A program made the position numbers and the translations under genes. 64,000 nucleotides of DNA, taken from NCBI GenBank assembly GCA_013388745.1, contig JACAER010000002.1:21852-85851 (forward strand), given 5' to 3'. Positions 47,135 through 54,374 of the stretch are shown one piece after another. The notes beneath the pieces were generated by a model. The model was not told the origin of the DNA. It did no database searches and saw only the letters and a program-made list of their open reading frames with translations. Numbering within the stretch: the first letter of the stretch is position 1; every line of letters begins with the position of its first letter. Origin of the DNA: Chloroflexota bacterium (GTDB lineage: Bacteria; Chloroflexota; Anaerolineae; Aggregatilineales; Phototrophicaceae).

Positions 47135-47400
47135 TGGGGTTTGGCGGATTACGCCGCCAGACACTAAAGTGTCCGGCTGAGGAAGTGCCAAGTCCCTGCG
47201 CGACTCGAAGAGAAGCGGCGGCGCAGCACAGGACAGTTTCAGGTTATACTTGGGCGTGGGCTGGCGCGTGGCGGCTGCCGGTTATGCCTCATTTGCGCAT
47301 TGTCGATTTGTTTTGAACATCAGCTTATTTTCCTAAAGAGCCTATTGAACCAAAACGTGATCCTTCCGTACAGAAAGAAAAATACAGGACGCCTATAAGG

Positions 47401-48738
47401 ATGCTCACCGCGCGTTTTTTTGCTCTGGCGCTGCTGTGTCCGGCGCTGCTCCTGGCGGCGGCGTGGTTTGTCGCTTTCGCCCCGCTGGCGCTGGTCTACA
47501 TGCTGGGGCTGATCATGCTGGCCTATCTTGATCGACGCAGCGCCGGCAACATCGCGCAGTTTACGCTGACGCGCCAACACGACGATAAACTGTCGCTGGC
47601 GGCGCTGAATGTCATTGAACTGCGCCTGGACGCGCGCGCGCCGCGTCCCCTGCCCTTCACCGTGCGCGATGAGCCGCCGCATTTGTTCGTCGTCGATCAG
47701 GCTGCCCACAGCGGCGTGCTGCTCCCACGCGCGCCGCAAATGCTGCGTTACCACGTCCGCCCTCTGCGGCGCGGCGATTTTACCTTCGGCGATCTCAACC
47801 TGCGCTGGACGGGGCCGCTCAGGCTCTACACGCGCCAGGGCGTCATCCCGGCGGCGCGGCACGTCAAGGTCTATCCCAACCTGTATGAGATCAAAAAATA
47901 TGATCTGCTGGCGCGCCGCGACCAACTGGCGGAAATGGGGCTGCGCAATGTGCGCCAGCGCGGCGAAGGCACCGAGTTCGAAAGTCTGCGCGATTACACG
48001 GCCGATGATCCCTATCGGGCGATCAACTGGAAGGCGACGGCGCGGCGCGGCAGACCCATCAGCACCGATTACGAGCCGGAACGCAGTCAGCGCGTGCTGG
48101 TGATGCTCGATGTGGGGCGGCTGATGCGCAGCGCCATTCGTATCCACGATGCCAGCAGCGGCCAAAGCTGGCCGATGGCGAAAGTCGATTTTGTGCTCAA
48201 CAGCGTGCTGCTTTTCAGTTATGTGGCCGCGCTCAAAGGCGATCAGGTCGGGCTGCTGGTGTTCGCCGATCGTGTGCAGCAGTTTATCCCGCCGCGCGGC
48301 GGACGCGCGCATTTTCACACGCTGCTGGAGGCCATGTACGCGCTCGAAAGTCAGCCGGTGGAGGCGGATTATGGGCGGGCGTTGATGTATGTGAACGCAG
48401 CGCACAAAAAACGCTCGTTGGTGGTGCTGTTCACGGACATCAGCGGGGCGCGTGCCAGTGAAATGCTGTTGGCCCATCTGCCGCGACTCGCCCCGCGCCA
48501 TCTGCCGCTGCTGGTGACGATTCGCGATCCCGCGCTCGATCAGGAAGCGCAGCAGGCGATGGAGGATTCGCAGGCGGTATACCGGCGGGTGGTGGCCGAG
48601 CAGCTTTTGGAGGAGCGGCGGCTGCTGTTAAACACGCTGGGACAGCGCGGCGTGCTCACGCTGGATGTGGACGCGCAGCATTTATCGATGGCGGTGGTGA
48701 ACCGCTATCTGCAACTGCGGGCGAAGGTCTTTGCTTAG
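47401..48738 (+). CDS. DUF58 domain protein
   Basis: A 445-residue protein: two membrane helices at the N-terminus (FFALALLCPALLLAAAWFV, LALVYMLGLIMLAYL), a beta domain, then DUF58 with GEGTEFESLRDYTADDPYRA-INWKATARRG and a von Willebrand A-like part VLVMLDVGRLMR with GDQVGLLVFADRVQQFIPP. DUF58 proteins normally pair with MoxR ATPases; none is next to it here. It is the first of a run of plus-strand genes. Confidence 0.88.
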   Translation: MLTARFFALALLCPALLLAAAWFVAFAPLALVYMLGLIMLAYLDRRSAGNIAQFTLTRQHDDKLSLAALNVIELRLDARAPRPLPFTVRDEPPHLFVVDQAAHSGVLLPRAPQMLRYHVRPLRRGDFTFGDLNLRWTGPLRLYTRQGVIPAARHVKVYPNLYEIKKYDLLARRDQLAEMGLRNVRQRGEGTEFESLRDYTADDPYRAINWKATARRGRPISTDYEPERSQRVLVMLDVGRLMRSAIRIHDASSGQSWPMAKVDFVLNSVLLFSYVAALKGDQVGLLVFADRVQQFIPPRGGRAHFHTLLEAMYALESQPVEADYGRALMYVNAAHKKRSLVVLFTDISGARASEMLLAHLPRLAPRHLPLLVTIRDPALDQEAQQAMEDSQAVYRRVVAEQLLEERRLLLNTLGQRGVLTLDVDAQHLSMAVVNRYLQLRAKVFA

Positions 48739-48892
48739 CAGGCATGGGGCTCGCTTTTTGCGGCCCGCCCATGCGTTAAACCCCTGTCAACATAACAAAC
48801 GTTACAGGATAATCTGCGCTTTACCCCGATTTCACACAAGCTCCGTATGCTCAGACATGAATTAACAGGCACAAAAAGCTCAGGAGCGGCGC

Positions 48893-49600
48893 TTGACGGA
48901 ACGATGGGGACGCGCAGATTTGCATATGCATACCCGTGCCAGCGATGGGCTGCCGACGGTACAGCAGCTTCTGACGTATGTCGCGCGTGAGCGGCATCTG
49001 GACGTGCTGGCAATCACCGATCACGACACACTGGACGCTAGTTTGTGGGCCTATGAGCAGCGGCACCTGTACCCGTTCGAGATCGTGCCGGGCGTGGAAG
49101 TTACCACGCGCGAGGGGCATGTGCTGGGATTGTGGGTGACTCAGCCGATTCCGAAACATATGTCGTTGAAGGAAACGGCGACGGCGATTCATGAGCAGGG
49201 CGGGCTGGCAGTCCTGGCGCATCCGGGTGAAGTGTTGATCGTGGGGATGCACGCCTGGCGTCACCTGCGCCAGCCGCAAGTGTTATTGGATGCAGGGCTG
49301 GATGCGCTGGAGGTGGTCAACGCCGGCGCGATCACGCCGGGACATAACTGGTTGGCGCGGCAGATCAACGCCAAAGCCGGCCTGCCGGTGACGGGCAGCA
49401 GCGACGCGCATACCCTGCGCGGCATCGGCTGCGGCGTGACCCGTTTTCCGGGTAGGAGCGCGGCAGACCTGCGGGCTGCCATTACAGCGGGACAAACGCT
49501 GGCCGAAGGAATCTCATGGCCGATCATCGACTATTTGAAAATCTCACCCGTTTCGATCCGGGGGACATTGACCGGGTTTTTGGCGCGGAGTTTGCGCTAA
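48893..49600 (+). CDS. PHP-domain phosphoesterase
   Basis: The 235-residue product has the PHP metal motifs: ADLHMHTRASDG, LAITDHDTLDAS, VPGVEVTTREG, LAVLAHPGE and GSSDAHTLRGIGCGVTRF. These bind three metals and cleave phosphoesters, sometimes acting on nucleotides such as 3',5'-bisphosphates or histidinol phosphate. TTG 48893 is the start: AGGAG lies six bases before it and there is no closer ATG. Its last 85 bases overlap the next gene in another frame. Confidence 0.88.
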   Translation: MTERWGRADLHMHTRASDGLPTVQQLLTYVARERHLDVLAITDHDTLDASLWAYEQRHLYPFEIVPGVEVTTREGHVLGLWVTQPIPKHMSLKETATAIHEQGGLAVLAHPGEVLIVGMHAWRHLRQPQVLLDAGLDALEVVNAGAITPGHNWLARQINAKAGLPVTGSSDAHTLRGIGCGVTRFPGRSAADLRAAITAGQTLAEGISWPIIDYLKISPVSIRGTLTGFLARSLR

Positions 49601-50775
49601 GAACACCCGCAGACGGTGCGCCGCTGGCCGCCGTGCGGCGAGTGGCGCTGTTCGCCGAAGCTTTCTTGCCGAAAGTAGATGGCGTCAGCAAGACGGCGTT
49701 CCTCACGCTGCGCTATTTGCAGCAGACCGGGCGCGAGGCGCTGGTGTTCGCGCCCGATATAGCGATCGGCGCGCTGGGAAACACGCGCGTGGTGCGGTTT
49801 CCTTCCTTGGGCTTCCCCAAAGCGCCGGAAACGCGCATGGCTTTTCCGCATCCCCAGATTATCCACGAGATTCGCGCTTTCCAGCCGGATTTGATTCATC
49901 TGTTCAGCCCGGCGCTGATGTCGGTGAGCGGAATGCTGCTGGGACGCGCGCTGGGTATCCCTGTGATCGCCAACTATCAGACCGACCTGCCGGGCTACGC
50001 GCCGGTCTACGGTTTTCCGGCCTTCACGCAGCGGATGACGCGCGACTGGCTGCGTTTTTTGCACAACGGCTGTCATTTGACGCTGGCGCCATCGCATTTT
50101 ACGCTGCGGCAGTTGCGGCGCGCGGGCTATAAACGGCTGCGGCACTGGGGGCGCGGCGTGGATAACGAGCGTTTTCAACCGCTGCGTTACAGCCCTCAGA
50201 TGCGCACGCGCCTGCTGAACGGACGCGATCCGCAGGCGCTGCTGTGCCTGTATGTCGGGCGGCTGGCGGCGGAAAAGCGCGTTGATCTGCTGGTCGAGGT
50301 GGCGCGCACGCCGGGCGTGGCGCTGACCATCGTCGGTGACGGCGCGCTGCGCGAGGATTTGGAGCGGATTTTCGCGGATACCGCTACACATTTCACCGGC
50401 TACATGTACGGTGAAGAACTCGCGCAGGCCTATGCCAGCGCCGATGTGTTTTTGTTCACGGGGCCGAACGAAACGTTCGGACAGGTGGTGCAGGAAGCGA
50501 TGGCTTCGGGGCTGCCGAGCGTGGTGATTGATCAGGGCGGGGCGGCGGATCTGGTGCAGCAGGGGGTGAGTGGGTTTATCTGCCCGCCGCATCCAGGAAA
50601 ATTCGCCGAGTATGTGCGGCGGCTGCGCGACGATGCGGCGCTGCGGCGCAGCATGGCGCGGGCAGCACGGCGCGCCGCAGAAAACAAGCCCTGGGAAGCG
50701 CTGATGGCGCAGTTGGAAGACTATTACCGCGAGGCGCTGGACATGAACGCGCGGCTGCACGCCATAGCCGGATAG
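49516..50775 (+). CDS. GT4-family glycosyltransferase
   Basis: A 419-residue GT-B glycosyltransferase with LFAEAFLPKVDGVSKTAFLTL at the N-domain, HLFSPALMSVSGMLLGRALG, NYQTDLPGYA, and C-domain YVGRLAAEKRVDLLVEVAR and GPNETFGQVVQEAMASGLPSV with the EX7E pair. It resembles alpha-mannosyl and SqdX-like transferases that glycosylate lipids. The first 29 codons overlap the PHP gene; the conserved part begins at residue 42, so a later start is possible, but no ATG lies nearby. Confidence 0.88.
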   Translation: MADHRLFENLTRFDPGDIDRVFGAEFALRTPADGAPLAAVRRVALFAEAFLPKVDGVSKTAFLTLRYLQQTGREALVFAPDIAIGALGNTRVVRFPSLGFPKAPETRMAFPHPQIIHEIRAFQPDLIHLFSPALMSVSGMLLGRALGIPVIANYQTDLPGYAPVYGFPAFTQRMTRDWLRFLHNGCHLTLAPSHFTLRQLRRAGYKRLRHWGRGVDNERFQPLRYSPQMRTRLLNGRDPQALLCLYVGRLAAEKRVDLLVEVARTPGVALTIVGDGALREDLERIFADTATHFTGYMYGEELAQAYASADVFLFTGPNETFGQVVQEAMASGLPSVVIDQGGAADLVQQGVSGFICPPHPGKFAEYVRRLRDDAALRRSMARAARRAAENKPWEALMAQLEDYYREALDMNARLHAIAG

Positions 50776-50832
50776 CCACTTGCCGGTTACAATAGCCGGC
50801 AAATCCGCATAGTAACCTACAGCCGAGCGCTT

Positions 50833-51213
50833 ATGACGACCAACCCCAAAACTGTAGCCTTGATCGCCCATGACGGCAAAAAAGCCGATATGGTGGCCTT
50901 CGCCATCGAACACAAAGCTGTGCTGCAAAAATATGAACTGCTGGCGACACGCACGACAGGCACGCTGCTGCGCGATAAGTGCGGCCTGAACGTCAATATC
51001 ATGCTCTCTGGCCCGCACGGGGGCGACGCGCAGATCGCGGCAAAAGTGGCCGAAGGGCAGATCGAGGCAGTGTTCTTTTTTATTGATCCGCTGAACGCCC
51101 AGCCGCATGACCCCGATATTCAAGGGCTGCTGCGCATTTGCAACGTGCATAATGTGCCGCTGGCGACCAACCCGGCGACGGCGGCGTTTGTTATTTCGGC
51201 CAAAGCGCTGTGA
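50833..51213 (+). CDS. mgsA: methylglyoxal synthase
   Basis: The 126-residue product aligns with MgsA: VALIAHDGKKADMV, TTGTLLRDKCGLNVNIMLSG, GGDAQIAAKVAEG, FFIDPLNAQPHDPD and VPLATNPATAAFV. The catalytic Asp in GGDAQ, Asp in FIDPLN and His in QPHDPD are kept. It turns dihydroxyacetone phosphate into methylglyoxal and phosphate, draining glycolysis when phosphate is short. It lies between two glycosyltransferase genes; the aldolase upstream could supply its substrate. Confidence 0.94.
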   Translation: MTTNPKTVALIAHDGKKADMVAFAIEHKAVLQKYELLATRTTGTLLRDKCGLNVNIMLSGPHGGDAQIAAKVAEGQIEAVFFFIDPLNAQPHDPDIQGLLRICNVHNVPLATNPATAAFVISAKAL

Positions 51214-51229
51214 TGGCGCGTCGCAAGCC

Positions 51230-52468
51230 ATGAGAATCTGGTGTGTCTCTGCGCCGCTCTACAGTCATAGCGACTGGGGCGGCTTTTTAAAAACGGCGCA
51301 AGCTTTACAGGCGCGCGGGCATGAGGTCACATGGGTCAGCGGCCCGGCGCTGGGCGCGGCAGTGACGCGCGCGGGGCTGCGCTTCGCGGCGGTCAACGAA
51401 ACAGGCTGGCTGTGGCCGCCGCCGCCCGCCCCTGATCTTTCCACGCTCAGTCCGGCAGCAGCCGTTATGCTGCGCTATCGCCGAGCGCTGGATACGTGGC
51501 TGAGCGAAGACATTGTGGGCACGGCAGCAGCCGAGTTGATCGCGCTGGCCAAAGACAGCGACACGCCGGATGTGATTCTGGCGGACCCGTTTTTGAGCGC
51601 GGCGGCGCTGGCGGCGGAAGCGCTGGCTGTGCCGCTGCTGGTCTGCGGCTGGCCGGCGCAAGAGACGTTCGCGGAAGACACCCTGTTTCCGGTGCAGAAA
51701 AATCTGGCGAGCGACAGCCAGGAACGCATCACTCGCCTGCTGCGGCGCTTCGGGCTGGCGGGCGTGAATTTTTCCAAAGGCGCGACGCCTTCCATCCTCA
51801 GCCCACATCTGCATATCAGCTATTTTAGCCCCACCTGGTATCAGGCCGAAGCCGATTCGATTCTGGCGCAAACGCTGTTTGTGGGCGGCGCGCCCGAAGC
51901 CCCGGCAGATATGATGCCGGAGTGGCTCAACGCGATTCCGGCAGAGACGCCGCTGGCGCTGATCACGCTGGGGACGGTGTTCACGGGCGATCTGGGTTTT
52001 TTCAGTTGGGCGGCGCAGGCGGCGGCGCGGGTGGGCCTGCTGCCGCTGGTGGTGCTGAGCAACAACCCGATCGCGCCGGAAGAAAAGGCGAAATTGAAAG
52101 CGGCGCTGCCGGGGGGCACGCGGCTCTTAAATTGGGCGCCGTTTGGGCATGTGCTGCCGCGCTGTAAGCTGGCCATTCATCACGGCGGCATGGGGACGAC
52201 GCACGCGATCACGCTGCACGGCATCCCACAGATCGTCGTGCCGCACGCGGCAGACCAGCGCGGGCAGGCGCGGCGCGTGGCGCAGGCCAAGATTGGACTG
52301 AACCTGACGGCGCATGATGTGCGTAATGGGGCGCTGCTGCAAGGAGCGCGGGCGCTGCTGGCTGACGCGCGTATCCAGGAACGCGCGCGCGCAGTGGCGG
52401 CGGAGATGGCGGCGCTCGGCGGGCCGCAGCGCGCGGCGGTGGCGGTGGAGGAAAAGGGCAAACGATGA
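51230..52468 (+). CDS. UGT-type (GT1/GT28) glycosyltransferase
   Basis: The 412-residue protein begins MRIWCVSAPLYSHSDWGGFL with RGHEVTWVSGP, and has the UGT signature LITLGTVFTGDLGFF, RLLNWAPFGHVLPRC and HHGGMGTTHAITLHGIPQI then VPHAADQRGQARRV. Such enzymes glycosylate lipids, carotenoids or small molecules. ATG 51230 lies 16 bases after mgsA. No membrane anchor seen. Confidence 0.88.
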   Translation: MRIWCVSAPLYSHSDWGGFLKTAQALQARGHEVTWVSGPALGAAVTRAGLRFAAVNETGWLWPPPPAPDLSTLSPAAAVMLRYRRALDTWLSEDIVGTAAAELIALAKDSDTPDVILADPFLSAAALAAEALAVPLLVCGWPAQETFAEDTLFPVQKNLASDSQERITRLLRRFGLAGVNFSKGATPSILSPHLHISYFSPTWYQAEADSILAQTLFVGGAPEAPADMMPEWLNAIPAETPLALITLGTVFTGDLGFFSWAAQAAARVGLLPLVVLSNNPIAPEEKAKLKAALPGGTRLLNWAPFGHVLPRCKLAIHHGGMGTTHAITLHGIPQIVVPHAADQRGQARRVAQAKIGLNLTAHDVRNGALLQGARALLADARIQERARAVAAEMAALGGPQRAAVAVEEKGKR

Positions 52469-52557
52469 TGGACTGGCTGAAGGCATCTCTGACAGCGGCG
52501 GAGACATGGACCTCTATAATGATAAAAGGTGAGACAGCGGAGAAAGCGCGCTATTGA
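52465..52557 (+). CDS. possible 30-residue peptide coupled to the glycosyltransferase
   Basis: ATG 52465 overlaps the glycosyltransferase stop (ATGA) and opens a frame of 30 codons, MMDWLKASLTAAETW to the end KGETAEKARY, that could form an amphipathic helix. It has no known family; the start overlap is the only support. Confidence 0.2.
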   Translation: MMDWLKASLTAAETWTSIMIKGETAEKARY

Positions 52558-52575
52558 AAGAGATTTTTGCCGACG

Positions 52576-52602
52576 CGCTCTCGGAGTGAGCGATTATTTT
52601 TT
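52576..52602 (+). terminator. candidate terminator after the glycosyltransferase gene
   Basis: CGCTC and GAGCG pair around seven bases and are followed by ATTATTTTTT. The stem is short, and the T tract reads into the 3' end of the convergent methyltransferase gene. Confidence 0.4.
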
Positions 52603-53364
52603 CCCCGTAATCAGTATAAATACGTGATCGAAGGCGGCGTCGGGCGTGCCGGCGCAGGCGGGCTGTATCCAGGCGGCGACGGCGGACGGCGCTTGCGCCA
52701 GCATGATATGCAGCCGTTCCACCACCTCCGGCGCGCAGCCCTGCCGTTCGGCCCAGGCGAGCATCCCGGCGCGGCGGCGCGGCGCTTCGACATGTTCCAC
52801 CGACAGTCCCACGTCTAAAAACAGGCCGCGCCACTGGCTTTCGCTGTAGGCGCGCACATGCGTCGGGTCGCGCAGCCGATCAAAGGCGTCGATATAGTCG
52901 CCCGCGCGTTCGTCTTCGGGCAGCAGATGGTCAATAATCGCCAGCGTGCCGCCCGGCTTGAGCACGCGCGCGGCTTCGACCGCGAACCGATACACATCCG
53001 GGAAATGATGCGCGGCGAAGCGACAGGTGACAAGGTCGAAGCTGGCAGCGGCGCACGGCAGTTTTTCGGCGTCCGCGCCGCAAAAATGGATATTCGCCGC
53101 GCTGCGTGGAGCGACAAAGGCGCGCGCAGCATCCAACATCGCCGGCGTGAGATCAGAGGCAACGACATGGGCGACATGCGGCGCGAATTTGAGCGCGGTA
53201 TGGCCGCCGCCCGTAGCGATATCCAGCATACGCCAACCCGGCTGCGGCTGTGTGACGTGCAGCAGGCGTTCCAGGTCATCGCTCTGCGCCAGTGTCGCGC
53301 CGGTGACGTAATTTTGCGCGTATTGGCCAAAGCGCGCGCGCGTCTGGGCTTTGATGTCGGACAT
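52594..53364 (-). CDS. class I SAM-dependent methyltransferase
   Basis: The 256-residue product has motif I MLDIATGGGHTALKFAP, motif II VASDLTPAMLDAAR, HFCGADAEKLPCAAASFDLV and CRFAAHHFPD, and ILPEDERAGDYIDAF-like LLPEDERAGDYIDAFDRL. It resembles UbiE/COQ5 or YcgJ-type enzymes. Start ATG 53364 has AGGT upstream. The substrate cannot be named from sequence. Confidence 0.88.
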   Translation of the reverse strand: MSDIKAQTRARFGQYAQNYVTGATLAQSDDLERLLHVTQPQPGWRMLDIATGGGHTALKFAPHVAHVVASDLTPAMLDAARAFVAPRSAANIHFCGADAEKLPCAAASFDLVTCRFAAHHFPDVYRFAVEAARVLKPGGTLAIIDHLLPEDERAGDYIDAFDRLRDPTHVRAYSESQWRGLFLDVGLSVEHVEAPRRRAGMLAWAERQGCAPEVVERLHIMLAQAPSAVAAWIQPACAGTPDAAFDHVFILITGKK

Positions 53365-53505
53365 GTCGATACCTGTAGGGGCGGCGCCTTTGTCGCTCGC
53401 CACAAAACATTCGGAAATCTACCTAAGCCTAACATGGCGCGTGGAAAAACGATAGGGAACAAAACCGGGCATGGGACTGTGCGCTATGCCCGACAGCGCC
53501 CGCTC

Positions 53506-53868
53506 TTACGCCGCGCGGCTGGTGATCCAGATGCCTTCTTCGCTGGGAGCGGCGCTGCGCAGGCAGAAGATACGCCGCTTCTGCCGGCGCGCTTCGTCAC
53601 GGCTGCGCCAGAAACTCAGCTTGCGCCCACGCTTGGCCGCCAGCGCCTCCAGCGCCGCCATCACGTGCGAACAGGCCACCCCGCCATGGATCGCCCAGGG
53701 ACAGGTGCAGCGCGCCTGTATCGTCCCGTCCGCCTCGTAGTCCACCGTGACAATGTGGTTGGCCTGCGGACTGGTGACGCTCGTGACGGCGACAGTGTGC
53801 GCGTTGATGACACGCGCTTTGAGTCCTTTGCTCTGCGTGTATAATTTCCTCAGGTTGGTGGGTCGCAT
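53506..53868 (-). CDS. SWIM zinc-finger protein
   Basis: A 120-residue basic protein. A beta part (VINAHTVAVTSVTSPQA) leads to the SWIM motif ARCTCPWAIHGGVACSH (CxCx9CxH), which binds zinc and contacts DNA or protein. Start ATG 53868 has GGAGG seven bases upstream. SWIM domains occur with Swi2/Snf2 helicases and in Rad51-associated proteins; no such gene is near. Confidence 0.8.
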   Translation of the reverse strand: MRPTNLRKLYTQSKGLKARVINAHTVAVTSVTSPQANHIVTVDYEADGTIQARCTCPWAIHGGVACSHVMAALEALAAKRGRKLSFWRSRDEARRQKRRIFCLRSAAPSEEGIWITSRAA

Positions 53869-53892
53869 CGACACGCCTCCAACAGACGGCAC

Positions 53893-53908
53893 TAGAATAT
53901 ACGTTCTA
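53893..53908. promoter_or_regulatory. palindromic site resembling a gram-positive-type LexA box
   Basis: TAGAATATACGTTCTA is an imperfect 16-base palindrome containing GAAT-N4-GTTC, one base from GAAC-N4-GTTC. It lies 25 bases upstream of the SWIM gene, just after a TACAAT -10-like hexamer on the minus strand (53914-53919), and about 35 bases from the divergent plus-strand gene. Confidence 0.35.
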
Positions 53909-53941
53909 TCTCATTGTAGCACAAATATGTGGGAAATGCAT

Positions 53942-54355
53942 ATGAATCTTCAGGTTTTTCCGCTGGAAACGCACTGGGAATGCGATTATTTTGAACTCGA
54001 ACCCGATCTCTACGAATTCGCGACGACCGAAAGTGCAGTGTCGCTGGCAACGTGGCGTTTTGACGCGCGGCGCGTAGAGAATTGGGCGGCGTGGCTGCAC
54101 CGCACTTTCACGCTGAGCGCGACAGAAGACTGCGTGCGCTATCATCTGCTGATCGACAGCGCGCCGCCGGGCACGCGCATTTTTGTCAACGAACGCGAAG
54201 TAGTCACCTACGCCATTGGCGACGACGACGCGCCTTTCGACATGGACATCACCGACAGTGTGGCGCTGGGCGAAAACAAACTGGGGCTGCGCGTGGCCTG
54301 TGACGCCGGCGGCTATTTCAGCGGCGTGCGCCTGGCTGTCCTGCCCTGCGCATGA
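53942..54355 (+). CDS. small protein with a beta-sandwich (glycoside hydrolase-like sugar-binding) fold
   Basis: A 137-residue protein with WRFDARRVENWAAWLHRTF, CVRYHLLIDSAPPGTRIFVN and FDMDITDSVALGENKLGLRV, the pattern of the galactose-binding-like domain at the start of GH2 enzymes: a strand, then FVNG-like turn, then DIT...L..GxN.L. No catalytic domain follows, and no signal peptide is seen. ATG 53942 chosen; ATG 53927 and 53936 are also in frame. Confidence 0.6.
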   Translation: MNLQVFPLETHWECDYFELEPDLYEFATTESAVSLATWRFDARRVENWAAWLHRTFTLSATEDCVRYHLLIDSAPPGTRIFVNEREVVTYAIGDDDAPFDMDITDSVALGENKLGLRVACDAGGYFSGVRLAVLPCA

Positions 54356-54374
54356 TTGCGCCGTTCCGCTTCCC

